Shown here piece by piece: positions 25,165 to 38,925 of a stretch of 64,000 nucleotides of DNA. A program made the translations under genes and the position numbers. Positions within the stretch are counted from its first letter, which is position 1; every line of letters starts with the position of its first letter. Source of the DNA: Omphiscola glabra (taxonomy: Eukaryota > Mollusca > Gastropoda > Lymnaeidae); assembly GCA_964017045.1 (NCBI GenBank), contig OZ024797.1:18011863-18075862 (forward strand), read 5' to 3'. The notes beneath the pieces are model-generated. The model was not told the DNA's origin. It saw only the letters and a list, made by a program, of their open reading frames with translations, and did not search any database.

Positions 25165-25328
25165 ATCCATCATTATCCAGACTAAATAGTAAATAACGCT
25201 CTGTACTAGACTATACATCATTATCCAGACTAAATTGTCCATAACACTATGAGCTAGACAATCCATCATTATCCAGACTAAATAGTCCATAACACTTTAT
25301 ACGAGACAATCCATCATTATCCAGATTA
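25165..25328. repeat. ~52-bp tandem repeat, about 3 copies
   Basis: Copies share CATCATTATCCAGACTAAAT followed by AGTCCATAACACT. Confidence 0.85.
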
Positions 25329-25540
25329 AAAGCCCAACCTTTGAACCAGGCCGCCGAATAAGGCCGATGCAACCTTCCAGCATGCTATAATGTAAGACTC
25401 AGCTATTATCATATGGTCTCCACATTGGTTGCATGGCTTTCATGCTGTTCGTCAGCTATTATAAAATCTTTCTCTTTCTTTTAGTTCAGGAAAAAATGCA
25501 CATGCTCTATTGATGTGTTTCATATCTAACGGTGGAGTTC

Positions 25541-25831
25541 TTTCAGTAGCCGAAGTTAATGTGGTTGGTGGAGATGTTGAGGTGGCCGACGTTAATGTGG
25601 TTGGTGGAGATGTTTAAGTAGCCAAAGTTAATGTGGTTGGTGGAGATGTTTAAGTAGCCAAAGTTAATGTGGTTGGTGGAAATGTTTCAGAAGCCAAAAT
25701 TAATGTGGTTAGTGAAGATGTTTAAGTAGCCAAAGTTAATGTGGTTAGTGAAGATGTTTAAATAGCCAAAGTTAATGTGGTTGGTGGAGATGTTTCAGTA
25801 GCCAAAGTTAATGTGGTTGGTGGGGATGTTT
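25541..25831. repeat. 36-bp minisatellite, 8 copies
   Basis: Units contain GTGGTTGGTGGAGATGTTTA and AGTAGCCAAAGTTAAT. Confidence 0.93.
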
Positions 25832-25841
25832 ATTATCTAAG

Positions 25842-27002
25842 TCATTTCGTCTTCCTTTTCATTCGACTTATTTGTGTTTGAATCTCCCGGTCCCCACCAA
25901 TCCACGGGTGTAAGTTGATTGCCAGCTTCCCCATCTCTTTACTCACACGTCCAACAGCTCGCGGCGGTACCCTCGATCAAGCCTCGTTCTATTCACCGCG
26001 AGATGTCTTGGCATTGCGAGATTACTTCGAGAGACTTTGGGATTACTTGACGAAAACCGTGTTTATACAAACGTAAAAATAACATTGTTAGAACTTCCAT
26101 TTCCTGCCTCAAATCTCGTTTCTCATTAGGACGAGACTTGTTCGCGAGATTTGAAGGGAAAAAAAAAGAGGAAGAACAAGGCTAAAGAAAATTTTTAACT
26201 GGTTCTTCAGTTCAGAACAGATTTAGGTATGTACTTCTTAGCACGGTTTCTTTATTACCGCCCCCCCCCCTTTTTTTTTATTCCCCAAACAGCCACACAA
26301 AAAAAATATTTTAACAAAAATTTACCAACTTGAGCATTTTTTATTTTTAAATATGAGGTTATCTTACCTGAGAACGAATTCTCAGTGGTATTTTAAGTGT
26401 CAATATTTCGTAATGGGGAGGGATAAGGTTGGCCAATTTGTCACTCACCCGCAGCGCAGTGGCGGAAACATCAACAGTTATTAGCCGGGTCTCCATTACA
26501 AATTTAAACTGTATCGATGGCGTCCCGTGTTTGTGTTAGTCCAAGTGCTGAAATTGCCTCCCATTATGGACTGTAGCTTGATGGGTAATTGGAGTAGTGT
26601 CCCTGTATCCATCGCCACCTTCTTGTCGCCCCATTCATTCAGATAGAAACAGAGTCACAGTGGAGATGGCGGATTATGTCACTCAAAAAAGTCTTTTACT
26701 GACGACATTTGTGACCGTTTAAATCTTAGGAGACCACGCGGGGGGGGGGGGGGGGAGGGGGGGTAAAGGTTGGTGACGCCTGATTGAAATTTGATAGGCT
26801 AAAAATGGGACATTTGGGGCAATGCAATATTGTCGGTAGTGAGACTCACCTGTCTACTCAGGTAACTCACCTGTCTATTCAGGTATGATGCTTTGTGCGT
26901 AAGGAGACTAAAACATGTCTCAAGCGATGCGGGGTCTGTAGCAGCATACATGGATAATATAATGTAGAGTATCACTTTAGATATATGCTTTCATGGATAA
27001 AA
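25842..27002. other. Non-coding, no gene recognised
   Basis: It has a poly-C run at about 26,261 and a 16-nt G run at 26,740. The stretch at about 26,450-26,690 is less AT-rich and free of repeats, so it is a candidate for conserved non-coding DNA. No exon is recognised. Confidence 0.5.
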
Positions 27003-27535
27003 AAAAACATGCACTTTTTGATACAACAAACATGCACCTATTAATACAACAAAACATGTACCTATTGATACAACAAAACATGCACCTTTTGATACAACAA
27101 AACATGCACCTTTTAGTACAACAAAACATGCACCTTTTGGTACAACAAAACATGCACCTTTTGGTACAACAAAACATGCACCTTTTAGTACAACAAAACA
27201 TGCACCTTTTGGTACAACAAAACATGCACCTTTTAGAGCAACAAAACATGCACCTTTTGGTACAACAAAACATGCACCATTTATTACAACAAAACATGCA
27301 CCTTTTGGTACAACAAAACATGCACCTTTTGGTACAGCAAAACGTGCACCTTTTGGTAAAACAAAACATGCAAATTTGGATACAACAAAATATGCACCAT
27401 TTGATACATCAAAACGTGCACCTTTTGGTACAACAAAACATGCACATTTGATATAACAAAACTTGCACCAATGGTACAATAAAACATGCACCTATTGGTA
27501 CAACAAAACTTGCAAATTTGGATACAACAAAATTA
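27003..27535. repeat. 24-bp minisatellite, about 22 copies
   Basis: The unit is ACAACAAAACATGCACCTTT plus TGGT. As the unit is 8 codons, frames stay open on both strands (for example 152 codons + and 166 codons -). The peptides (MHLLVQQN, KGACFVVP) are simple repeats and are not called as genes. Confidence 0.97.
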
Positions 27536-27594
27536 GAGTAGATAATGAACTAAAAGTTAGAATAAAAGAGAAGATGCAATAAAAGAAACAAAGA

Positions 27595-30500
27595 ACCTCA
27601 CAAACAAAGAACCCCACAAACAAACAAACCCCACAAACAAAGAACCCCACAAACAAAGAACCTCACAAACAAACAAACCCCACAAACAAACAAACCCCAC
27701 AAACAAAGAACCTCACAAACAAACAAACCCCACAAACAAACAAACCCCACAAACAAAGAACCCCACAAACAAAGAACCTCACAAACAAACAAACCCCACA
27801 AACAAACAAACCCCACAAACAAAGAACCTCACAAACAAAGAACCCCACAAACAAACAAACCCCACAAACAAACAAACCCCACAAACAAAGAACCCCACAA
27901 ACAAAGAACCTCACAAACAAAGAACCTCACAAACAAACAAACCCCACAAACAAACAAACCCCACAAACAAACAAACCCCACAAACAAAGAACCTCACACA
28001 CAAAGAACCTCACAAACAAACAAACCCCACAAACAAACAAACCCCACAAACAAACAAACCCCACAAACAAAGAACCTCACAAACAAAGAACCTCACAAAC
28101 AAACAAACCCCACAAACAAACAAACCCCACAAACAAACAAACCCCACAAACAAAGAACCTCACAAACAAAGAACCTCACAAACAAACAAACCCCACAAAC
28201 AAAGAACCCCACAAACAAACAAACCCCACAAACAAAGAACCCCACAAACAAAGAACCCCACAAACAAAGAACCCCACAAACAAAGAACCCCACAATCAAA
28301 GAACCTCACAAACAAACAAACCCCACAAACAAAGAACCCCACAAACAAAGAACCCCACAAACAAAGAACCTCACAAACCAAGAACCTCACAAACAAACAA
28401 ACCCCACAAACAAAGAACCCCACAAACAAAGAACCCCACAAACAAAGAACCTCACAATCAAAGAACCTCACAAACAAACAAACCCCACAAACAAAGAACC
28501 CCACAAACAAAGAACCCAACAAACAAAGAACCCCACAAACAAACAAACCCCACAAACAAACAAACCCCACAAACAAAGAACATCACAAACAAAGAACCCC
28601 ACAAACACACAAACCCCACAAACAAACAAACCCCACAAACAAACAAACCCCACAAACAAAGAACCTCACAAACAAAGAACCTCACAAACAAACAAACCCC
28701 ACAAACAAACAAACCCCACAAACAAACAAACCCCACAAACAAAGAACCCCACAAACAAAGAACCCCACAAACAAAGAACCTCACAATCAAAGAACCTCAC
28801 AAACAAACAAACCCCACAAACAAAGAACCCCACAAACAAAGAACCCCACAAACAAAGAACCCCACAAACAAACAAACCCCACAAACAAAGAACATCACAA
28901 ACAAAGAACCCCACAAAAAACAAACCCCACAAACAAAGAACCCCACAAACAAAGAACCCCACAAACAAAGAACCCCACAAACAAAGAACCTCACAATCAA
29001 AGAACCTCACAAACAAACAAACCCCACAAACAAAGAACCCTAAAAACAAAGAACCTCACAAACAAACAAACCCCACAAACAAAGAACCCCACAAACAAAC
29101 AACCTCACAATCAAAGAACCTCACAAACAAAGAACCCCACAAACAAAGAACCTCACAATCAAAGAACCTCACAAACAAACAAACCCCACAAACAAAGAAC
29201 CCCACAAACAAAGAACCCCACAAACAAACAACCTCACAAACAAAGAACCTCACAAACAAAGAACCTCACAAACAAAGAACCCCACAAACAAAGAACCCCA
29301 CAAACAAACAAACCCCACAAACAAAGAACATCACAAACAAAGAACCCCACAAACAAACAAACCCCACAAACAAAGAACCCCACAAACAAAGAACCCCACA
29401 AACAAAGAACCCCACAAACAAAGAACCTCACAATCAAAGAACCTCACAAACAAACAAACCCCACAAACAAACAAACCCCACAAACAAAGAACATCACAAA
29501 CAAAGAACCCCACAAACAAACAAACCCCACAAACAAAGAACCCCACAAACAAAGAACCCCACAAACAAAGAACCCCACAAACAAAGAACCTCACAAACAA
29601 AGAACCCCACAAACAAACAAACCCCACAAACAAAGAACCCCACAAACAAAGAACCCCACAAACAAAGAACCCCACAAACAAAGAACCTCACAAACAAAGA
29701 ACCTCACAAACAAAGAACCCCACAAACAAAGAACCCCACAAACAAACAAACCCCACAAACAAAGAACATCACAAACAAAGAACCCCACAAACAAACAAAC
29801 CCCACAAACAAAGAACCCCACAAACAAAGAACCTCACAATCAAAGAACCTCACAAACAAACAAACCCCACAAACAAAGAACCCCACAAACAAAGAACCCC
29901 ACAAACAAAGAACCTCACAATCAAAGAACCTCACAAACAAACAAACCCCACAAACAAACAAACCCCACAAACAAAGAACATCACAAACAAAGAACCCCAC
30001 AAACAAACAAACCCCACAAACAAAGAACCCCACAAACAAAGAACCCCACAAACAAAGAACCCCACAAACAAAGAACCCCACAAACAAAGAACCTCACAAA
30101 CAAAGAACCCCACAAACAAACAAACCCCACAAACAAAGAACATCACAAACAAAGAACCCCACAAACAAACAAACCCCACAAACAAAGAACCCCACAAACA
30201 AAGAACCTCACAATCAAAGAACCTCACAAACAAACAAACCCCACAAACAAAGAACCCCACAAACAAAGAACCTCACAATCAAAGAACCTCACAAACAAAC
30301 AAACCCCACAAACAAAGAACCCCACAAACAAAGAACCCCACAAACAAAGAACCCCACAAACAAACAAACCCCACAAACAAAGAACATCACAAACAAAGAA
30401 CCCCACAAACAAACAAACCCCACAAACAAAGAACCCCACAAACAAAGAACCCCACAAACAAAGAACCCCACAAACAAACAAACCCCACAAACAAACAAAC

Positions 30501-31388
30501 CCCACAAACAAAGAACCCCACAAACAAAGAACCCCACAAACAAACAAACCCCACAAACAAAGAACATCACAATCAAAGAACCTCACAAACAAACAAACCC
30601 CACAAACAAAGAACCCCACAAACAAAGAACCCCACAAACAAAGAACCCCACAAACAAACAAACCCCACAAACAAAGAACATCACAAACAAAGAACCCCAC
30701 AAACAAACAAACCTCACAAACAAAGAACCCCACAAACAAAGAACCTCACAAACAAAGAACCCCACAAACAAAGAACCCCACAAACAAAGAACCCCACAAA
30801 CAAAGAACCTCACAAACAAACAAACCCCACAAACAAAGAACCCCACAAACAAAGAACCCCACAAACAAAGAACCTCACAAACAAAGAACCCCACAAACAA
30901 AGAACCTCACAATTAAAGAACCTCACAAACAAACAAACCCCACAAACAAAGAACCTCACAAACAAAGAACCCCACAAACAAAGAACCCCACAAACAAAGA
31001 ACCCCACAAACAAAGAACCTCACAATTAAAGAACCCCACAAACAAAGAACCCCACAAACAAACAAACCCCACAAACAAAGAACCCCACAAACAAAGAACC
31101 TCACAATTAAAGAACCTCACAAACAAAGAACCTCACAATTAAAGAACCCCACAAACAAAGAACCCCACAAACAAACAAACCCCACAAACAAAGAACCCCA
31201 CAAACAAAGAACCTCACAATTAAAGAACCCCACAAACAAAGAACCCCACAAACAAAGAACCCCACAAACAAAGAACCCCACAAACAAAGAACCCCACAAA
31301 CAAAGAACCCCACAAACAAAGAACCTCACATACAAAGAACCTCACAAACAAAGAACCTCACATACAAAGAACCTCACAATCAAAGAGG
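27595..31388. repeat. 3.8-kb A/C-rich satellite built of two unit types (16 and 17 bp)
   Basis: Unit A is ACAAACAAAGAACCCC (or CCTC at the end) and unit B is ACAAACAAACAAACCCC. They alternate in irregular order over about 230 units. The + strand is almost only A and C. Marker variants are zoned: GAACATCAC from about 28,570 to 30,680, ACAATCAAAG from about 28,290 to 30,575, and ACAATTAAAG only from 30,910 to 31,225. The reverse strand gives many overlapping open frames of F, V, C, L, W and G residues, none of them a gene. Confidence 0.97.
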
Positions 31389-32348
31389 CTCTTAAAGAAA
31401 CAAATTAAATTATTAACGGACAGAACAGAAGTCTACTGCTTACTACGAGATTTAAAAAAATACAAATGACAACTACTACGATAAAATGGCCGACCTCATG
31501 TTATATTCAAGTGAGTTGTGAATGTGCTGGGGTGCCCGGGGGTGGGGGTACCGGGGGGTGCGGTTCACTTGCTTAAAAACTAGAGTTCACTTTGAGAATT
31601 CATATCAATCTTCTTCGCCTTTGACCCCTCGATTACAAGTGATTAGCTATGATAGACGACAGTCGCTATCGTACGATGTAATAAACCAATTAGAGCCATT
31701 CATAAACTGATCATCAATGTAGGCGTACTGTATATGATTCCAGGAAGTCAATATTTATAATGTCTGTGACAGATTGTCTTTTCACCCGTAATCTCATTCT
31801 TCAACCCCCTCCCTATTCTTTCCTCCCCCCCACTCCCACTTCCCCAAGTCTTTAAGTACCACATTGTAACACCCAATTACTCGGACACAAATTAGCATTT
31901 TTTACCGGACACAGAAATTGAAAAGCAGCGTACAATGCCAGTCGCCTTCATCTCCCCCGAATCCTCCGAGTGGTTAATTGGTCATTGTTTCAAGGTCGTG
32001 ACCTTGCATAACTTGACCAGCAAACAACGGAAGTCCAAGTCTGGAGCCGTGACGGGTGAAGAAAGATTGTCCCCGCCCCTCTCGCTTGATTACACGGACC
32101 TCCAGGCGGATTAATCTTCTTAATGTTAATGGTGGCTACAATAAAAAAAATAGTGACCGTAGCGTCCCCACGAGGGTGGAAGTGGACTGGGGGGGGGGGG
32201 CTTTAGGCGCGCGTGGGGTTTAAGCAGGGGTTCGGGAAACCGAACATGCGGGCTTGTGACAGGACCACAACATAGTCTTGTCTTTATTTGAACAGCCAAC
32301 TTTGATTATACTTGATCTATTGAAAAAAAAAATTAGGAAAAGAAAAAG
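31389..32348. other. Non-coding, possible intronic regulatory block
   Basis: Mostly unique. The part at about 31,920-32,115 is less AT-rich and repeat-free and holds a palindromic nuclear-receptor-like site. A G run lies at about 32,190. Confidence 0.5.
31991..32006. promoter_or_regulatory. Inverted-repeat CAAGGTC-GT-GACCTTG, candidate nuclear-receptor site
   Basis: A perfect 7-bp inverted repeat is separated by 2 bp. Each half resembles the extended half-site TCAAGGTC(A) bound by ERR, FTZ-F1/SF-1-type receptors. Function is inferred from motif shape only. Confidence 0.35.
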
Positions 32349-32925
32349 TGTGGGGTGGGTTTGGGGGAAAGGTGGGGTTAGGGGGAAGTGGGGTTAAGGG
32401 GGAAAGTGGGAATAGGTTGAAAATGGGGATAAGGGGGAAAGTGGGGATAGGGGGAAAGTGGGGATAGGGGGAAAGTGGGGCTAGGGGGAAAGTGGGGTTA
32501 AGGGGGAAAATGGGGTTAAGGGGGAAAGTAGGGATAGGGGGGTAAGTGGGACTAAGGGGGAAAGTGGGAATAGGGGGGGATAAGGGGAAAATTGGGGTTA
32601 AGGGGGAAAATGGGGTTAAGGGGGAAATTGGGGTTAAGGGGGAAAATGGGGTTAAGGGGAAAGTGGGGTTAAGGGGAAAGTGGGGATAGGAGGGAATGTG
32701 GGGTTAGGGGGAATGTGGGGTTAAGGGGAAAGTGGGGATAGGAGGGAATGTGGGGTTAAGGGGAATGTGGGGTTAAAGGGAAAGTGGGGTTAAGGGGGAA
32801 AGTGGGTTTAAGGGGGAAGTGGGGTTAAGGGCGAAAGTGTGGATAGGAAGGAATGTGAGGTTATGGGGAAAGCAGGGAATGTCAGGTTAGGGGGGAATGT
32901 GGGGTTAAGGGGGAAGTGGGTTTTG
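32349..32925 (+). repeat. G-rich ~20-bp tandem repeat with dense G-runs
   Basis: Variable units such as GGGGTTAAGGGGGAAAGT and GGGGATAGGGGGAAAGT repeat about 29 times. Runs of 3-6 G are separated by 2-5 nt almost throughout, a strong G-quadruplex pattern on the + strand. Confidence 0.93.
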
Positions 32926-32989
32926 TTGTTTGTTTACTATCAAATTTTAAGAATATTGTTTGTGGTATAAAAAATAAACTTTGGCACAC

Positions 32990-33507
32990 AACATTGACTG
33001 TTAGACAAACATTGACTGTTAGACAAACATTGACTGTTAGACAAACATTGACTGTTAGATAAACATTGACTGTTAGATAAACATTGACTGTTAGATAAAC
33101 ATTGACTGTTAGACAAACATTGACTGTTAGACAAACATTGACTGTAAGACAAACATTGACTGTTAGACAAACATTGACTGTTAAACAAACATTGACTGTT
33201 AGAGACAAACATTGACTGTTAGACAAACATTGACTGTTAGCCAAACATTGACTGTTAGACAAACATTGACTGTTAGACAAAAATTGACTGTTAGACAAAC
33301 ATTAACTGTTAGACAAACATTGACTGTTAGACAAACATTGACTGTTAAACAAACATTGACTGTTAGACAAACATTGACTGTTAGACAAACATTGACTGTT
33401 AGACAAACATTGACTGTTAGACAAACATTGACTGTTAGACAAACATTGACTGTTAGGCAAACATTGACTGTCAGACAAACATTGACTGTCAGACAGACAT
33501 TGACATT
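32990..33507. repeat. 18-bp minisatellite, about 29 copies
   Basis: The unit is ACATTGACTGTTAGACAA. Being six codons long, it gives open frames on both strands (QTLTVR on +, NSQCLS on -). Confidence 0.97.
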
Positions 33508-34298
33508 GTAGTGGACATTTGAACGACCAAAAGGCTAGTGGTAATTTTTAAAAACTAAAATATGAGGCACCTATCGATTTATTAAAATCTCTTTAGATCG
33601 CTGTGAAGTTGTAAACTCAATTATCTCCACATATAATAAACAGCATCGCCTTTTTTCTTTCATTTCAACAGAAATATCGTTGTATAACAAATCGATAACT
33701 TCCGCTATCAATCCTACATTGCATTGCCTGAAATCGTGAACTCATGAAATCTTGATTTTAAAAAATGCAACGAAATTCTAATGCACTTTTTTAAATGGAT
33801 GGAGTTGGGGGGGGGGGGGGGGGGGGCGATGTTTTTGTGGAATCTTTTTTTCTTCATTGTCTTAGCCAGGGCCAATAACTCCGGTCGGAAGTCGAGATGA
33901 TTGAGAGAAAAGTTAAACGACATGTGAAAAATAAATTCGACAGAACTTTTCAATTTCATACACGCGACCGGGGCCTGCTGCGTTCAATTTCACTAATTCC
34001 TTTTGACTCGCCAATCAAACTGAAAGTTGCAGGCAATGCGCAGTTCAGGCGAGCTCCAGATCGGATCAAATCCTTTCAAGCGAGAGATGGGGAGGTGATG
34101 GTCTGGTTGGTGTGGGTTGTTTCGGGTGAAGGCGAATGAGATGAGTGGAACAGGTCGAATCAATTTTATGACTTTTGGTCAATTTATGGGCTTAGAATTG
34201 AAGCGTGGAGCAAAAGTGTGATATGGGGGTGGGGGGTGGTGAATGGAATATCCAGAAATATTCCTTAGGATATTTTAACGAAAACTTGGACGTCAGCG
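33508..34298. other. Non-coding, 20-nt G run
   Basis: A G run of 20 lies at 33,807-33,826. The frame at 33,897-34,139 is not recognised. Confidence 0.5.
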
Positions 34299-34545
34299 TT
34301 TGACGTCACGCAGTGGTCTCTGAGTCAGTTGCCTCCCCCCTTGTATGACGTCACACGGTGGTCTCTAAGTCTGTCAACTCACTTTGTATGACGTCACACG
34401 GTGGTCTCTAAGTCTGTCAACTCCCATTGTATGACGTCACACGGTGGTCCCTAAGTCTGTCAACTCCCCTTGTATGACGTCACACTATGGTCCCTAAGTC
34501 TGTCAACTCCCTTTGTATGACGTCACGCTGTGGTCCCTAAGTATT
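34299..34545. repeat. 43-bp tandem repeat with a consensus CRE in every copy (6 sites)
   Basis: TGACGTCA occurs at 34301, 34346, 34389, 34432, 34475 and 34518, the last five exactly 43 bp apart. The rest of the unit reads GGTGGTCTCTAAGTCTGTCA then ACTCCCTTTGTA. Confidence 0.95.
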
Positions 34546-34761
34546 CCCCCCCCCCCCCTTTTCCCCTCTGTAACACTTCGAATAAGAAAATACAAGATGT
34601 CGAATAACTGAAATATTATTTGCTAATGCATACAAAAAGACAACTAACATATGTTATGAGCTAATGTAAACATTAGTTTAGTTTGTGTGTGTGTTTTACA
34701 ATATTAGTTATATTTATCAAATATTGAAAAAAAACCCGATGAGAAGTATCAGTAAAATGTT

Positions 34762-35101
34762 TGAGGTGTTGTGTAATGCGGTGGTTATATGGTACTGAGG
34801 TGTTGTGTAATGCGGTGGTTATATGGTAATGAGGTGTTGTGTAATGCGGTGGTTATATGGTAATGAGGTGTTGTGTAATGCGGTGGTTATATGGTACTGA
34901 GGTGTTGTGTAATGCGGTGGTTATATGGTACTGAGGTGTTGTGTAATGCGGTGGTTATATGGTACTGACGTGTTGTGTAATGCGGTGGTTATATGGTACT
35001 GAGGTGTTGTGTAATGCGGTGGTTATATGGTAATGAGGTGTTGTGTAATGCGGTGGTTATATGGTACTGAGGTGTTGTGTAATGCGGTGGTAATATGGTA
35101 C
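34762..35101. repeat. 34-bp minisatellite, 10 copies
   Basis: Units contain TGAGGTGTTGTGTAATGCGG then TGGTTATATGGTAC. Nearly identical copies. Confidence 0.96.
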
Positions 35102-35329
35102 AACGTCTAAAAGAATTGTGGCCAATTATTGAAAGGTGTAAGGTAAAATGCTTGAGAGGTGTGGTTAAAATGGTTGAGATTCTGTGAGAACCACTGCACA
35201 GCTGCATGTCATTGTTAACAACGGCAATTACCTCTGTGGATGAGAAACAATTAACTCCCCTGAACGCGTGTGCGAGATTGTCTCCCCTTGGCATGTAGCA
35301 GTGCTCCGCAACTATTTTTGTGTACTCAC

Positions 35330-35663
35330 GGCACACCTAGACCCTTCCCGGATTACTGCGGCACACCTAGACCCTTCCCGGACTACTGCGGCACACCTAG
35401 ACACTTCCCGGATTACTGCGGCACACCTAGACCCTTCCCGGATTACTGCGGCACACCTAGACCCTTCCCGGATCACTGCGGCACACCTAGACACTTCCCG
35501 GATTACTGCGGCACACCTAGACCCTTCCCGGATTACTGCGGCACACCTAGACCCTTCCCGGATTACTGCGGCACACCTAGACCCTTCCCGGATCACTGCG
35601 GCACACCTAGACACTTCCCGGATTACTGCGGCACACCTAGACACTTTCCGAATTACTGCGGCA
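35330..35663. repeat. 30-bp minisatellite, about 11 copies
   Basis: Units contain GGCACACCTAGACCCTTCCC then GGATTACTGC. Variant order (GATTAC, GATCAC, ACCC/ACAC) suggests a block of several units was duplicated. All three reading frames examined stay open because the unit is 10 codons. Confidence 0.97.
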
Positions 35664-37412
<1,749 letters not shown>

Positions 37413-37817
37413 TTATACAATACAAAAAAGACTGTTTTCTAACTTGCTCTTTCCCTCCCAATGATTCATTGCATTAACAACAATAGCTTCCATTGATGTT
37501 CAAATAAGTCCAAGCCAAAGTTATCAGTGCCCCGACATTCCTATGTCGAGACCCGCTGATTTATGGTAGGAATACATCTCATGTTTATTGCTGATCTTTG
37601 TGACCTACTTCTGGAATATGCGCCACGAGCGGTCCCTGTAGGTGCCAGATGTGGGAACCAGAGTGTACGAGAGGCCGTTACCTGTCCCACGTGAGGCCGT
37701 TACCTGTCCCACGTGAGGCCGTTACCTGGCTCACCTTGCTCAGGTAAAAACACATCCCGTCCTGAGAAAGTAGCTGCAGGACAGATTTTATAGTCCACCA
37801 ACGTGCACTGGCCACCA
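37413..37817. other. Intron sequence with a short 22-bp triplicate
   Basis: Three copies of GAGGCCGTTACCTGTCCCAC-type sequence lie at about 37,670-37,735. Nothing else is recognised. Confidence 0.55.
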
Positions 37818-38113
37818 TGTGTTTGGACCATTATTCGTATGGACCATTATTTGTATGGACCATTATTTGTATGGACCATTATTTGTATGGACCATTATTT
37901 GTTTGGAACATTATTTGTATGGACCATTATTTGTATGGACCATTATTGGTTTGGACCATCATTAGTATGGACCATCAATTTTTGGACCATAATTTATATG
38001 GACAATTATTTGTTTGGACCGTCATCTTTATGGACTATCATTTGTATGGACCATTATTTGTATGGACCATTATTTGTATGGATCATTATTTGTATGGACC
38101 ATCATTTGCATGT
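37818..38113. repeat. 16-bp minisatellite, about 18 copies
   Basis: The unit is ACCATTATTTGTATGG, with substitutions scattered through the middle copies. Confidence 0.95.
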
Positions 38114-38702
38114 ACCATAAAGAGTAATAGAGTAAAGATATTTTGCCTATTCAAGATAAGCTACTATTTTGTATTGAAGGAACTGGTTTACAAAAAAAAT
38201 TTTTTTATTACATTGAACCTATTCCATTTTTGCATATAAATCAATACATATTTTAATGAAGACAACATTTTACCATTAGTACATATTTCGACCCTAACTT
38301 TAAGGGAATGAGTTCGCCCTGATCGAGCTGAACTTGGGTATCTGTGATGAAGTGGATGGGGTGTATCATCCAACAACAACAAAAACCAAACAAACAAACA
38401 CATTTTAAAATACAACCAAGTCATCAAATAGATTTTCGAGTGAAGGATGTTTTTTTGTTTGGGCGATATTCCTTGCCTTCTATTTAATCGATGTCTGATG
38501 TCAGACAGTGAATTCCCACACCAGTAGGTAGTATCAACGTTTACTAGGCTTCCAGTTGTTGTACGGTAGAATAAGTTAATAATTTGCTTGTTTACGCCGA
38601 AATTGTACACTTCTTTTAAGATAGGAGATTCTTTGGTTGTGTTTCTTATAGAGAATTTGGCCGTGTTCATGGCCATGTTAGGTTATCATTTGTGACACCT
38701 TG
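38114..38702. other. Non-coding, unrecognised reverse frame
   Basis: A reverse-strand frame of 162 codons covers 38,188-38,676. Its first half is not low-complexity, but it shows no domain I recognise and no splice context. I leave it uncalled. Confidence 0.4.
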
Positions 38703-38900
38703 GTACTTATATGTTTGTACTTGTTCTACATGGTGACACCTATGTCCTTATTTGTCTCTACTTGCTCTATATGGGGACAAATAGATACTTATATGTCTGT
38801 ACTTGCTCTATATGGTGACAAATATATACTTATATGTCTGTACTTGCTCTATATGGTGACAAATAGATACTTATATGTCTGTACTTGCTCTATATGGTGC
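38703..38900. repeat. 41-bp minisatellite, about 5 copies
   Basis: Units contain TATGTCTGTACTTGCTCTAT then ATGGTGACAAATAGATACTTA. Confidence 0.93.
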
Positions 38901-38925
38901 AACTAAAAACACATGTATGATATCT

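Noticed and set aside
27598..31335. Many overlapping reverse frames rich in F, V, C, L, W and G
   Set aside because: All are translations of the A/C-rich satellite in different registers.
32349..32925. Interstitial telomere repeat
   Set aside because: GGGTTA occurs, but the units are irregular and lack the strict TTAGGG hexamer period.
38188..38676. Possible reverse-strand gene of 162 codons
   Set aside because: Part of it is not low-complexity, but no domain, splice signals or homologous copy could be recognised by eye; a translated search would decide.
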